Origin: Streptomyces sp. NK08204
GTDB lineage: Bacteria; Actinomycetota; Actinomycetes; Streptomycetales; Streptomycetaceae
Assembly (NCBI RefSeq): GCF_020400585.1
Contig: NZ_JAINVF010000005.1
Span: forward strand, 186,001-250,000
Direction: 5' to 3'
DNA: 64,000 nucleotides
The notes below the pieces were generated by a model. The model saw only the letters and a list, made by a program, of their open reading frames with translations, was not told where the DNA came from and did no database searches. Both the position numbers and the translations under genes were made by a program. The first letter of the stretch is position 1; every line of letters begins with the position of its first letter. Shown here in pieces: positions 1-8,211 of the stretch.

Positions 1-329
1 TGAGCCGCCCGCTGTCCTCCAGCAACGCGCAGATCCTGCAGTCGATGATGGAGACGGTCGTCAAGGAAGGCACTGGCAAGAACGCGCAGATCGGCGGCGG
101 AGTGACCGTCGGCGGCAAGACCGGTACCGCCCAGCACGGCGTCGCGAACAGCGCGAACCCCTACGCCTGGTTCATCTCCTACGCCAAGCTCCCCGACAAC
201 AGCTCGCCGGTCGCGGTCGCCGTGGTGATCGAGGACGAGAACGCCAACCGTGACGACATCTCCGGCGGCGGCCTGGCCGCGCCGATCGCGAAGAGCGTCA
301 TGGAGGCGGTCATCAACTCCAAGAAGTGA
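1..329 (+). CDS. pbpA: Penicillin-binding protein, PbpA/FtsI type (3' end only)
   Basis: This is the C-terminal part of a penicillin-binding transpeptidase that crosslinks peptidoglycan outside the membrane. The frame is open from the window edge (first full codon at position 3) to the stop at 329. The sequence shows the KTG box of the transpeptidase fold as KTGTAQHG, followed by AWFISYAKLPD and VAVAVVIED, which are typical of the end of the PbpA/FtsI domain. The upstream catalytic Ser-x-x-Lys and Ser-x-Asn motifs lie outside the window. It is followed by a PASTA kinase gene, the pbpA-pknB order known from actinobacterial ftsW-pbpA-pknB clusters. The family assignment is secure; the gene name is taken from the context. 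Confidence 0.93.
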   Translation, partial: SRPLSSSNAQILQSMMETVVKEGTGKNAQIGGGVTVGGKTGTAQHGVANSANPYAWFISYAKLPDNSSPVAVAVVIEDENANRDDISGGGLAAPIAKSVMEAVINSKK

Positions 330-407
330 TCTCGCCGGCCCGGGTCATCCGAGGAACCGACCCTGGTGAGTGACGCCGCTCACACCCCTTCACATCGTTG
401 CACGTTG

Positions 408-426
408 CGATACCGGTCCTGTATCG
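408..426. repeat. Short inverted repeat between pbpA and pknB
   Basis: CGATAC and GTATCG form perfect 6-bp arms around a 7-base loop, about 120 bases before the kinase start codon. It could be an operator or a small hairpin in the leader. There is no other evidence for its function. Confidence 0.35.
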
Positions 427-543
427 GGTTACGGGCTTGGCCAGGTCATACAGAACGAGCCGGGTACGGTAGGCCCGGACGGCAGCCTTGGGCCGTGCAC
501 GGAGGTGCACGGCCGAGACCGACGGAGAGGGCTGGTAGTAGCT

Positions 544-2532
544 ATGGAAGAGCCGCGTCGCCTCGGCGGCCGGTACGAGCTGGGCCAGGTGCTCGGCCGT
601 GGTGGCATGGCGGAGGTCTACCTCGCGCATGACATCCGGCTCGGCCGCACCGTGGCGGTGAAGACGCTGCGCGCGGACCTCGCGCGTGATCCGTCCTTCC
701 AGGCCCGGTTCCGCCGGGAGGCCCAGTCGGCCGCCTCGCTCAACCATCCCGCGATCGTCGCGGTCTACGACACGGGCGAGGACTACATCGACGGGGTCTC
801 CATCCCGTACATCGTGATGGAGTACGTGGACGGCTCCACGCTGCGTGAGCTGCTGCACTCCGGTCGCAAGCTGCTGCCCGAGCGGGCGATGGAGATGACC
901 GTGGGCATCCTCCAGGGCCTGGAGTACGCCCACCGCAACGGCATCGTCCACCGTGACATCAAGCCGGCCAACGTCATGCTGACCCGCAACGGCCAGGTCA
1001 AGGTGATGGACTTCGGTATCGCCCGCGCCATGGGCGACGCCGGTATGACCATGACGCAGACGGCCGCGGTGATCGGTACGGCCCAGTACCTCTCGCCGGA
1101 GCAGGCCAAGGGCGAGCAGGTCGACGCGAGATCCGACCTTTATTCGACCGGCTGCCTGCTCTACGAGCTGCTGACCGTCCGCCCGCCCTTCGTGGGCGAC
1201 TCCCCGGTGGCGGTGGCCTACCAGCACGTCCGCGAGGAGGCCCAGCCGCCGAGCGTGTTCGACCCCGAGATCACTCCCGAGATGGACGCGATCGTCCTCA
1301 AGGCACTGGTCAAGGACCCGAACTACCGCTACCAGTCGGCCGACGAGATGCGCGCCGACATCGAGGCCTGCCTCGACGGCCAGCCGGTCGGGGCCACGGC
1401 GGCGATGGGTGCGGTGGGCTACGGCGGCTACCCCGACGACCAGCCGACGACCGCCCTGCGCCCCGACCAGGGCGCCGGCGCGACCACCATGCTCCCGCCG
1501 ATGAACCCGGACGACGGCGGCTACGGCTACGACGAGCGCCCCGACCGCCGCCGCCAGCAGCAGAAGAAGTCCAACACCTCCACGATCCTCCTGGTCGTCG
1601 CCGGCCTCCTGGTGCTCGTCGGCGCGATCCTCATCGGGAAGTCGGTGTTCAGCGGGGACGACGCGGCCAACGACAAGGTGCCGGTGCCGAACTTCGTCGG
1701 CAACAGCTACAGCGCCGCCCAGAAGATGGCCGTCAACTCCGACCTGCAGCTGGGCGAGCCCACCCGGAAAGCCTGCGCGAACCAGCCCAGGGGCAACGTG
1801 TGCTCGCAGGACCCGCAGCAGGGCCTGAAGGTCGCCAAGAACACGGTCGTCCACGTGGTCGTCTCCACGGGCGCGCCCAAGGTCCTCGTGCCGGACGTAC
1901 GGGGCCAGCAGTACGACCAGGCCGAGGCCCTGCTGAAGGACAAGGGCTTCCAGGTCGAGAAGAAGACCCAGGTGTCCACCCAGACACCGGACGTCGTCAT
2001 CACGCAGGACCCGACGGGCGGCGTCCAGAAGGAGAAGGGCACCACGATCACCCTCACGGTCGCCAAGCCGGAGGAGAAGGTCACGATCCCCAGTGACGTC
2101 GTCGGCAAGTCGTGCGACGAGGCCAAGACCGAGCTGCAGCAGCTGGGCCTGGTGCCGACCTGCAACGACGCACCCGTCACCGACCCCAACCAGGACGGCA
2201 AGGTCACGGGCACCAATCCTGCCGGGGGCCAGCAGGTCTCCAAGAACACGCCGATCGCGGTGAGCGTCGGCAAGCTTCAGGGAAACACCAGCGGCCCGAC
2301 GACGGTTCCACCCGTCCAGGGCCACACGCTCAAGGACGCCACGAAGATGCTGCAGGCCCAGGGTCTCCAGGTCAGTGTCCAGGGCCCCCAGGATGACAAG
2401 GCCATGGTGATGGGCTCCAACCCGCCCCCGGGCAGCTCGGTCAACGCAGGGGACACCGTCACCCTGATCACTGTCGACCAGAGCGGCGGCGACCAGGGCG
2501 GCACGAACATCTTCGGCGGTGTCAACGGCTGA
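544..2532 (+). CDS. pknB: Ser/Thr protein kinase with four PASTA domains (PknB/Stk type)
   Basis: This is a transmembrane kinase that senses muropeptides or lipid II outside the cell and phosphorylates wall-synthesis and division proteins inside. The kinase domain spans about residues 9-275: glycine loop GRGGMAEV, catalytic loop HRDIKPANV near residue 136, DFGIAR, and GTAQYLSPEQ. A Gln/Pro/Gly-rich linker leads to one membrane helix at about 346-370 (ILLVVAGLLVLVGAIL). Four PASTA repeats follow, starting near VPVPNFVG, VLVPDVRG, VTIPSDVVG and TVPPVQG. I chose ATG 544 because the kinase fold starts immediately after it (MEEPRRLGGRYELG). The frame stays open upstream to 370, but that extension is not kinase-like. 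GGAGAGG lies 13 bases before the ATG, a rather long spacing. Confidence 0.95.
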   Translation: MEEPRRLGGRYELGQVLGRGGMAEVYLAHDIRLGRTVAVKTLRADLARDPSFQARFRREAQSAASLNHPAIVAVYDTGEDYIDGVSIPYIVMEYVDGSTLRELLHSGRKLLPERAMEMTVGILQGLEYAHRNGIVHRDIKPANVMLTRNGQVKVMDFGIARAMGDAGMTMTQTAAVIGTAQYLSPEQAKGEQVDARSDLYSTGCLLYELLTVRPPFVGDSPVAVAYQHVREEAQPPSVFDPEITPEMDAIVLKALVKDPNYRYQSADEMRADIEACLDGQPVGATAAMGAVGYGGYPDDQPTTALRPDQGAGATTMLPPMNPDDGGYGYDERPDRRRQQQKKSNTSTILLVVAGLLVLVGAILIGKSVFSGDDAANDKVPVPNFVGNSYSAAQKMAVNSDLQLGEPTRKACANQPRGNVCSQDPQQGLKVAKNTVVHVVVSTGAPKVLVPDVRGQQYDQAEALLKDKGFQVEKKTQVSTQTPDVVITQDPTGGVQKEKGTTITLTVAKPEEKVTIPSDVVGKSCDEAKTELQQLGLVPTCNDAPVTDPNQDGKVTGTNPAGGQQVSKNTPIAVSVGKLQGNTSGPTTVPPVQGHTLKDATKMLQAQGLQVSVQGPQDDKAMVMGSNPPPGSSVNAGDTVTLITVDQSGGDQGGTNIFGGVNG

Positions 2533-2546
2533 CGCCACGCACCGCT

Positions 2547-2590
2547 ACGAAGGGGTCCCTGCCGGAAGATTCCGGCAGGGACCCCTTCGT
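2547..2590 (+). terminator. Strong hairpin terminator after pknB
   Basis: A perfect 20-bp stem (arms 2547-2566 and 2571-2590) closes a 4-base AGAT loop, starting 15 bases after the kinase stop. There is no U-tract, which is common for Streptomyces terminators. It isolates the kinase from the following gene. Confidence 0.85.
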
Positions 2591-2734
2591 CACGTCAGGG
2601 TGGTGATGTGTGAGGCAGTGGCACTCCAGCGCCCCCGTCGATCGTGTCTTCGCATTTCACGCGTCGTTGAACGGGTGGGGTGGGTACTCACAGCTCTGCC
2701 CCGGCCGGACAGCCACGCACCGGAGGGGCGGAAC

Positions 2735-3775
2735 GTGATCAACGAATCGGCGCTGCTGGAATCGAAGACGCTGCGCAGCAGCGTGCTCGACCGCACAGAC
2801 GTGCTCGACAGGGTGAAGGCCCTGTCGCTCCTCCCTGACGGGATGCATGTGACGACAGCGATGGTGGCGGCCTACTTCGAGGTCACCGTCGAGGCTGACC
2901 GTCAGCTCACCAAGCGCCACCGCGAAGAACTGGCAGCCAACGGAATGGCGGTACTGCGTGGCGCTGACCTGCGACAATTCGAGAGTGACAACGTGTCACT
3001 CTCGCTGGGCAGTTATCCACAGGCGCGCCGGAACCTCACCATCTACTCCCGCCGAGCCGTCCTCAACGTCGCCATGCTCCTCCGCGACAGCGAGGTCGCC
3101 CGTCAGGTGCGCACGTACCTCCTCGACATGGAGTACCTGGCGCGCACACAGCCTGTGGACAACCTCGGCACTGCACACCTCCCCTCCCTCGACGACCGCA
3201 TCGATCAGCGCATCAGCCAGATCCTCGGCAAGACCGTCGTGCCCCTGTTCAACGCCCTGATCGCTTCGTCCAGCGAACATCGCCGCGAACTCGTCGAGCT
3301 GCGTCAGGACATCGAGAACGTCGAGCAAAGGCTGTGCTGGCACCACAGGCGCCTCAGCACACTCGAAGGAGACGTCCCGACCGACACCGTCAGGGCATCG
3401 CTCAGCAGCATGACCTGGCAGGCGCTGGAACGGCATGTGGCCGATCTGCTCCGCCGCGACGGCTGCACTGACGTCGTCGTACGACCCGCCCGCAGCGACC
3501 GGGGCATCGACGTGACCGCGCGTGCGGCCGACGGACGTACCGTGGCCGTGCAGTGCAAGAACCGGAGCGGTCGCTGGAGCGTCCCCAGCGCCGACATGCA
3601 GAAGTTTGCCGGCGCGGCACGAACCGTAGACCGTATGGACGTGGCTCTGTTCGTCGCCACCTGCAACTTCAGCGCCGAGGCACAAGCCGTCGCCGAGCTG
3701 AGCGGCGTCATCACGGTGAACCGTGACGAATTGGAGGCGTGGAGCGCAGGCGCCCGCCTCAAAGCGCTGCGATAG
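2735..3775 (+). CDS. Mrr-like restriction endonuclease fused to a phage-antirepressor-like domain
   Basis: This is a predicted DNA-cleaving protein of 346 residues. The C-terminal third looks like an Mrr_cat PD-(D/E)xK nuclease: WQALERHVADLLRRDG, then DRGIDVTA, then VAVQCKNRSG, giving the Glu, Asp and Gln-x-Lys pattern of the family. The N-terminal part (about residues 35-140) has HVTTAMVAAYFEV, KRHREELAANG and SRRAVLNVAMLLRDSEVARQ, which resembles DNA-binding domains of prophage antirepressor proteins. A helical linker with ELRQDIENVEQRL may be a coiled coil. GTG 2735 is preceded by GGAGGGGCGGAAC, so I prefer it to upstream starts that run through the terminator. The gene is flanked by terminators and interrupts an otherwise conserved pknB-sortase neighbourhood, so it is probably acquired. 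Mrr-type enzymes often cut methylated DNA; the specificity here is unknown. Confidence 0.75.
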   Translation: MINESALLESKTLRSSVLDRTDVLDRVKALSLLPDGMHVTTAMVAAYFEVTVEADRQLTKRHREELAANGMAVLRGADLRQFESDNVSLSLGSYPQARRNLTIYSRRAVLNVAMLLRDSEVARQVRTYLLDMEYLARTQPVDNLGTAHLPSLDDRIDQRISQILGKTVVPLFNALIASSSEHRRELVELRQDIENVEQRLCWHHRRLSTLEGDVPTDTVRASLSSMTWQALERHVADLLRRDGCTDVVVRPARSDRGIDVTARAADGRTVAVQCKNRSGRWSVPSADMQKFAGAARTVDRMDVALFVATCNFSAEAQAVAELSGVITVNRDELEAWSAGARLKALR

Positions 3776-3787
3776 CTCCGTCGAAGA

Positions 3788-3824
3788 GGCCCGAAGTCGC
3801 AAGTCGATGTTGCGGCTTCGGGCC
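3788..3824 (+). terminator. Hairpin between the nuclease gene and srtE2
   Basis: Arms of 15 bp (3788-3802 and 3810-3824, with one G-T wobble) surround a 7-base loop. It lies between convergent genes and may terminate both. Confidence 0.75.
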
Positions 3825-3864
3825 ATCGCCGTGGTAGACGACAGAGCTGCTCGCAGGACGTCTG

Positions 3865-4620
3865 TCAGCCTCGCAGCTCCCTCGGCGGGGTCCGCTTGCT
3901 GTCCACCTTCTCCACGCGGACCAGTTCGCCCCACACCGCATACCGGTAACGGGAGGTGTACACGGGCGTGCAAGTCGTCAGGGTGATGTAGTGGCCCGGC
4001 TTCTTCCTGCCGGACTCCTTGGGCACCGAGGCGAGGACGTCGACGTCGTACTTCGAGGTCTCGGGGAGGATCGCGAAGACCTTGTAGACGTACCAGTCGT
4101 CCCTCGTCTCGAAGACGACCGGGTCGCCCTCCTTCACCTTGTCGATGTTGTGGAACTTGGCGCCGTGGCCGTCCCGGTGGGCGGCCAGGGCGAAGTTGCC
4201 GTCCTTGCCCGACGTGGGCAGGGTCGCCTTCACGGGGTCCGTGTAGTAGCCGGCGACGCCGTTGTTCAGGACGTCGGTGCCGGTGCCCTTCTCGACCAGG
4301 ACCGCGCCGTTCCGCATCGCGGGCACGTGCAGGAAGCCGATGCCGTCCTTGGTGTCGAGCGCGCCGGGGCCGGAGTCGGTGGCGTGGGCCCAGTGGTCGC
4401 GGACCCTGTGCGCCTGCCGGTCGGCCTTGCGGTCCGCTATCACGTTCGTCCACCACAGGGAGTAGACGACGAACAGGCCGAGCACCAGGCCCACCGTGAT
4501 GAGGAGTTCCCCGAAGACGCTGACCACCCGGGCGATCCGGCCGGAACGCCGGCGGCCCGGGGTCGGTGCCTCCTCGGACGCGTCGCTGTGCTCTTCGGTC
4601 TCGTCGGCGGTCGCTGTCAC
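3865..4620 (-). CDS. srtE2: Class E sortase (SrtE2 type)
   Basis: This membrane-bound cysteine transpeptidase joins LAxTG-type surface proteins to the wall; in S. coelicolor the SrtE pair anchors chaplins needed for aerial growth. The protein is 251 residues. A charged N-terminus is followed by a membrane helix (ELLITVGLVLGLFVVYSLWW) and the sortase barrel. The catalytic His is in LAAHRDGHG (about residue 147), the Cys in TLTTCTP (about 217) and the Arg in TSRYRY (about 226). It starts 22 bases after the srtE1 stop, so the two are almost certainly co-transcribed. Its N-terminus is much shorter than that of SrtE1. The numbering as SrtE2 follows the S. coelicolor order as I remember it. Confidence 0.93.
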   Translation of the reverse strand: MTATADETEEHSDASEEAPTPGRRRSGRIARVVSVFGELLITVGLVLGLFVVYSLWWTNVIADRKADRQAHRVRDHWAHATDSGPGALDTKDGIGFLHVPAMRNGAVLVEKGTGTDVLNNGVAGYYTDPVKATLPTSGKDGNFALAAHRDGHGAKFHNIDKVKEGDPVVFETRDDWYVYKVFAILPETSKYDVDVLASVPKESGRKKPGHYITLTTCTPVYTSRYRYAVWGELVRVEKVDSKRTPPRELRG

Positions 4621-4642
4621 AGTTTCCTCTGCCCCTGCTCGA

Positions 4643-5821
4643 CTAATCGATCAGCTCGTCCGGCTTGCCTTTGCTGCGCGGGCGTTCCTCGACCATCTTG
4701 CCCCAGACGATCAGCCGGTACTTGCTGGTGAACTCCGGCGTGCAGGTCGTCAGGGTGATGTAGCGGCCCGGCCCGGTGAAGCCGGACTGCGGCGGGACCG
4801 GGTCCAGCACGCTGGTGTTGGACGGCGGCGTCACCGGCAGCGTCGACGTCACCTTGTACACGAAGTAGGTGTCCTGCGTCTCCACCACGACCGCGTCGCC
4901 CGGCCTGAGCCTGTTGATGTAGCGGAAGGGCTCACCATGCGTGTTGCGGTGCGCGGCCAGTCCGAAGTTACCGGTCCTGGCGTACGGCATCGCCGTCTTC
5001 AGCGGGCTTTCGCCATAGTGTCCGACCATGCCCTTGTCGAGCACCTTCTTGTTGCTGACTCCCTCGGCGATCGGCGCCACCACGTCCAGCTTGGGGATGT
5101 GCAGGATTGCGAAGCCCTGCCCCGGCTCGAACACCCCCGGCGCCCGCTTGCCGCTCGCCCAGTCGTGCTGGAGGCTGCGGGTCTCCTTGCCGGCCTGCGC
5201 GTGCGCCCGGACGTTCGTCCACCACAGCTGGTAGGTGACGAACAGCAGCATCAGCACGCCGGTGGTGATGAACACCTCGCCGATCACCCGGCTCGCGACG
5301 GTCGCCGGGCTCGGCTTGCGCAACCTCGCCTGCCGCCGCGCCTCCACCCGGCTGAGCGGGCGCTCCGGGTCCCGCTCCGGGTCCCGCTGAGGGTCCCGCT
5401 CCGGGTCCCGCTGAGGGTCCGCCTCCTGTGCGGGCGCCGCCCCACGGCCCGCGCCGTGCCGTCCGCCGCGCCGCTTGGCGGCCTTTCTGCGGGCCGCACG
5501 GCCACCCGGAGTGGTTCCAGCGGCAGCGCGGGCCGAAGAGGCCCCGGAGGCGCGTACGGATGGGCTCTCCAGGCCCGCCCGAGGCGGATCGGGGATCCGC
5601 AGCGCCATCGTCTCGTCGTCCAGAGCCGACGGCTTCTGCACCGGCGGCTTCCGGCCCGGCGGCTCCGGGTCCGGCAGCTCCAGGGCCGGCAGTGGTGTCG
5701 TCGGCGGGTCGCCCGTACCCGGATCCGCGCCCATGGCCCCGCCCGCGTACGGCGCACTGCCGTACGGACCGTACGGCGGCTCGCCGTACAAGTCCTCGCG
5801 CTCGGGGCGCAGCGCGGTCAC
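4643..5821 (-). CDS. srtE1: Class E sortase with long N-terminal tail (SrtE1 type)
   Basis: This is the second class E sortase, 392 residues from the preferred GTG start. That GTG (5821-5819) overlaps the stop of the amidotransferase gene as GTGA, a typical translational coupling; the frame stays open upstream but inside the neighbour. A cytoplasmic tail of about 180 residues is rich in Pro, Arg and acidic residues and carries a 4-residue tandem repeat (RDPE/RDPQ). It is followed by a membrane helix (FITTGVLMLLFVTYQLWW) and the sortase barrel with LAAHRNTHG (about residue 285), TLTTCTPEF (about 360) and the Arg of SKYRL (about 369). The role is covalent anchoring of surface proteins together with SrtE2. 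The long tail is unusual among sortases and could dock partners. Confidence 0.93.
   Translation of the reverse strand: MTALRPEREDLYGEPPYGPYGSAPYAGGAMGADPGTGDPPTTPLPALELPDPEPPGRKPPVQKPSALDDETMALRIPDPPRAGLESPSVRASGASSARAAAGTTPGGRAARRKAAKRRGGRHGAGRGAAPAQEADPQRDPERDPQRDPERDPERPLSRVEARRQARLRKPSPATVASRVIGEVFITTGVLMLLFVTYQLWWTNVRAHAQAGKETRSLQHDWASGKRAPGVFEPGQGFAILHIPKLDVVAPIAEGVSNKKVLDKGMVGHYGESPLKTAMPYARTGNFGLAAHRNTHGEPFRYINRLRPGDAVVVETQDTYFVYKVTSTLPVTPPSNTSVLDPVPPQSGFTGPGRYITLTTCTPEFTSKYRLIVWGKMVEERPRSKGKPDELID
5361..5420. repeat. Five 12-bp tandem repeats inside srtE1
   Basis: Units of the form CGCTCCGGGTCC or CGCTGAGGGTCC are repeated five times, in frame, encoding RDPE/RDPQ steps of the cytoplasmic tail. 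The in-frame unit length suggests slippage-driven length variation between strains. Confidence 0.9.
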
Positions 5822-6456
5822 GCCGTGGCCCTGCCCACCACCGGGGCGAGCCCCGCCGATCTCGCCACGGCACCCTGGTCGCCGCACTCCACCAGCCAGT
5901 TGGCCAGCATCCGGTGCCCGTGCTCGGTCAGCACCGACTCGGGATGGAACTGCACCCCCTCCACGGGGAGTTCACGGTGGCGCAGGCCCATGATGATGCC
6001 GTCGTGCGTGCGGGCCGTGACCTCCAGCTCGGCCGGAACCGTCGCCGGCTCGGCGGCCAGGGAGTGGTAGCGGGTCGCCGTGAAGGGGGAGGGCAGGCCC
6101 GCGAAGACGCCCTTGCCCTCGTGCTCCACCAGGGAGGTCTTGCCGTGCAGCAGCTCCGGCGCCCGGTCCACCACCCCGCCGTACGCCACCTGCATCGACT
6201 GCATGCCGAGGCACACGCCGAAGACCGGCACCCCGGTCGCGGCGCAGTGGCGGACCATGTCCACGCACACGCCCGCCTCCTCCGGCGTCCCGGGACCGGG
6301 CGAGAGCAGCACACCGTCGAAGCCGTCCTGGGCGTGTGCCGTCGACACCTCGTCGTTGCGCAGGACCTCGCACTCGGCGCCCAGCTGGTACAGGTACTGC
6401 ACGAGATTGAAAACGAAGCTGTCGTAGTTGTCGACGACGAGAATCCGCGCGCTCAC
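5818..6456 (-). CDS. pabA: Aminodeoxychorismate/anthranilate synthase glutaminase subunit (PabA/TrpG)
   Basis: This class I glutamine amidotransferase supplies ammonia to the chorismate-using partner in folate or tryptophan synthesis. Its 212 residues carry the oxyanion SPGPGTPEEAG, the nucleophile Cys in GVCLGMQS and the catalytic His-Glu in QFHPES, all intact. It starts with GTG 6456, overlapping the previous small gene as GTGA, and its own stop overlaps the srtE1 start the same way. A single membrane-protein/sortase operon therefore contains it. In S. coelicolor this position is annotated trpG; whether it serves PABA or tryptophan synthesis cannot be told from sequence because no partner subunit is nearby. 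Confidence 0.93.
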   Translation of the reverse strand: MSARILVVDNYDSFVFNLVQYLYQLGAECEVLRNDEVSTAHAQDGFDGVLLSPGPGTPEEAGVCVDMVRHCAATGVPVFGVCLGMQSMQVAYGGVVDRAPELLHGKTSLVEHEGKGVFAGLPSPFTATRYHSLAAEPATVPAELEVTARTHDGIIMGLRHRELPVEGVQFHPESVLTEHGHRMLANWLVECGDQGAVARSAGLAPVVGRATA

Positions 6457-6614
6457 TGGTTGTCCACCGTCACATCGTTGAAGGGCAGCAGCGGTTCAGC
6501 CCAGGGGAAGACGTACTGGAAGAGGACGTAGATCACGGCCAGGGCCAGTGCGAGGGAGATCAGCGCCCTCACCCACACGTTCCCTGGCAGATGCCGCCAG
6601 ATCCAGCCGTACAT
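6453..6614 (-). CDS. Small membrane protein of 53 residues
   Basis: The sequence begins MYGWIWRHLPGNVWVR and has one membrane helix (ALISLALALAVIYVLFQYVF), followed by a short outside tail. ATG 6614 is preceded by GGAAGGGACGGC, a good ribosome site. Its stop overlaps the GTG of the amidotransferase gene. This small protein recurs at this place in Streptomyces. The function is unknown. A longer upstream reading frame exists but runs through the sortase remnant. Confidence 0.8.
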   Translation of the reverse strand: MYGWIWRHLPGNVWVRALISLALALAVIYVLFQYVFPWAEPLLPFNDVTVDNQ

Positions 6615-6666
6615 GCCGTCCCTTCCGTATCCCCACGGCACCTGACTCCCGCCGCACTGCACCAGA

Positions 6667-6970
6667 CTAACGGCGCAGAGCCCTCGGTTCGCCTGACTCC
6701 ACGGGCTGTGCGGAGTCCGGTGCACCCGGACGATCAGCCGGTGGCTGTGTCCCCCTGCGGTGAGCAGGTGGTCTGAGCGTGAGGCACCGGCCCCGACGCG
6801 TGCACCCGGACCCAGGTGGCCCAGCATCGATGACGTTGACGTCGGTGGGGACGGTTTTGTACGACCCTTTGTCGATCCGGTACGTGAGCCAGGTCGTCCC
6901 GTCGGTCGGCACCACCGCGTCGCCCGGCCGCGTCCCGGCGACGCGCACCGGCGGCGCCTGGCTGGGGCAC
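6667..6970 (-). pseudogene. Frameshifted C-terminal fragment of a third sortase
   Basis: Reading frames on the minus strand contain pieces of a sortase barrel that no single frame joins. One frame reads TRPGDAVVPTDGTTWLTYRI and then TVPTDVNVID, as in the strand before the active site. A second frame supplies the active-site motif as QTTCSPQGDTAT. A third continues with HRLIVRVHRTP, the last strand. At least two frameshifts are needed. The N-terminal half, with the membrane helix and catalytic His, is missing. The fragment begins directly after the DUF881 stop. It is most simply a decayed paralogue of the nearby srtE genes, although class F sortases share these motifs. Confidence 0.7.
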
Positions 6971-7759
6971 CTACTTCGCGGGCTCGGCGTAGTGCAGATC
7001 CACTGTGCCCGAGTAGCCCGGCAGAGTCACCGTCCCGTCCTCGGTGACCTTCCAGCCGAGGCCGTAGACGTTCACGTAGACCATGTAGGTCTGGATCGCC
7101 TTGCTCGCCGCGAGCGCCCGCTGGAGCCGTCCCGGATCGCCGACTGCGGTGATCTTGTACGGCGGCGAGTACACGCGGCCCTGGAGGATCAGGGTGTTGC
7201 CGACGCAGCGCACCGCGCTGGTGGAGATCAGCCGCTGGTCCATGACCTTGATCCCCTTGGCGCCGCCCTGCCAGAGGGCGTTCACCACGGCCTGCAGGTC
7301 CTGCTGGTGGATGACCAGGTAGTCCGGCTGCGGCTCGGGGTAGCCGGGGAGCTTGGCGGTGGCGTTCGGCGGGGCGTCGTTCAGGGTGACGGTGATCGCC
7401 TGGCCGGTGAGCGGCCGGGTGCCCGCGCTCTTCTCCAGCCCGGTGAGCTTCTCGTCCTGGGCCCTGGTGCTGCCGCCGTCGCTCTTGGCCAGGGACTCCA
7501 CGCTGTCGCGCAGGGCCGCGTTGGACTCGTCCAGCTCCTTGTTCTTGCGGCTGCGCTGCTGGATCAGGTCGGACAGCTTCAGCAGGGAGTCGTCCCGGCG
7601 GATGTCGGTGCCCTTGGCCGTGTCGAAGCTGGTGAAGAAGATGAGCCCCGCCAGCGCGAAGACGGCGGCCGTGAGGATCCGCACGGGCCGGAAGCGGGGC
7701 CCGGGAGCGGGGCTGGAACCCGTTGATCCCGTCCCGGGGGAGTCGGCAGAATTGCTCAA
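6971..7759 (-). CDS. DUF881 family membrane-anchored protein
   Basis: The protein has 262 residues: a Pro/Ser-rich cytoplasmic start, one membrane helix ([18 protein letters not shown]), a coiled-coil-like stretch ([21 protein letters not shown]), and the DUF881 fold with [32 protein letters not shown] and the C-terminal [18 protein letters not shown]881 proteins sit next to cell-division and sortase genes in actinobacteria and Firmicutes; their role is not established. It is divergent from crgA, sharing about 150 bp of upstream DNA, which supports an envelope or division role. Confidence 0.9.
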   Translation of the reverse strand: MSNSADSPGTGSTGSSPAPGPRFRPVRILTAAVFALAGLIFFTSFDTAKGTDIRRDDSLLKLSDLIQQRSRKNKELDESNAALRDSVESLAKSDGGSTRAQDEKLTGLEKSAGTRPLTGQAITVTLNDAPPNATAKLPGYPEPQPDYLVIHQQDLQAVVNALWQGGAKGIKVMDQRLISTSAVRCVGNTLILQGRVYSPPYKITAVGDPGRLQRALAASKAIQTYMVYVNVYGLGWKVTEDGTVTLPGYSGTVDLHYAEPAK

Positions 7760-7911
7760 CGTACCCTTATCTCCTTCGGCGCCGCGGAAGCACTACGCTA
7801 ACGGACGCCCGGGGGAGGATTCAGCGTGCCCTTGCTGTCCCCTTGTACGCTGCCCCGAGCCCGACCCAGTTACCTGCGCGGCCACGCAGCGCATCGACAG
7901 GAGAGACCCTC

Positions 7912-8166
7912 GTGCCGAAGTCACGTATCCGCAAGAAGGCCGACTACACGCCGCCGCCGGCGAAGCAGGCGCAGGCGATCAAGCTGGACAGTCGCGGCTG
8001 GGTCGCGCCGGTCATGCTGGCCATGTTCCTCATCGGCCTGGCCTGGATCGTCGTCTTCTACGTGACCGACGGGTCGCTGCCCATCGACGCCCTGGACAAC
8101 TGGAACATCGTGGTCGGTTTCGGCTTCATCGCCGCCGGGTTCGGTGTCTCCACGCAGTGGAAGTAG
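7912..8166 (+). CDS. crgA: Cell division protein CrgA
   Basis: This small septation regulator (84 residues) has two membrane helices ([21 protein letters not shown] and [18 protein letters not shown]) after a basic start ([15 protein letters not shown]). In Streptomyces it delays FtsZ ring assembly in aerial hyphae and interacts with divisome proteins and FtsI. GTG 7912 follows AGGAGAG at 7 bases. The reading frame is open upstream, but that part lacks conservation-like character. It is divergent from the DUF881 gene and close to pbpA, in a division and wall cluster. Confidence 0.96.
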   Translation: MPKSRIRKKADYTPPPAKQAQAIKLDSRGWVAPVMLAMFLIGLAWIVVFYVTDGSLPIDALDNWNIVVGFGFIAAGFGVSTQWK

Positions 8167-8211
8167 CGCGGGCAGCAGCTCCGGAACAGCTCTGCCCAGG
8201 GCTTGTCCCCT

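Noticed and set aside
2547..2590. 20-bp inverted repeat considered as an insertion-element end
   Set aside because: There is no partner copy or transposase. Its position right after the kinase stop and the 4-base loop fit a terminator.
5361..5420. Regular short repeats that might suggest a CRISPR array
   Set aside because: The units are 12 bases with no spacers and lie in frame within srtE1. No CRISPR or cas genes are seen anywhere in the window.
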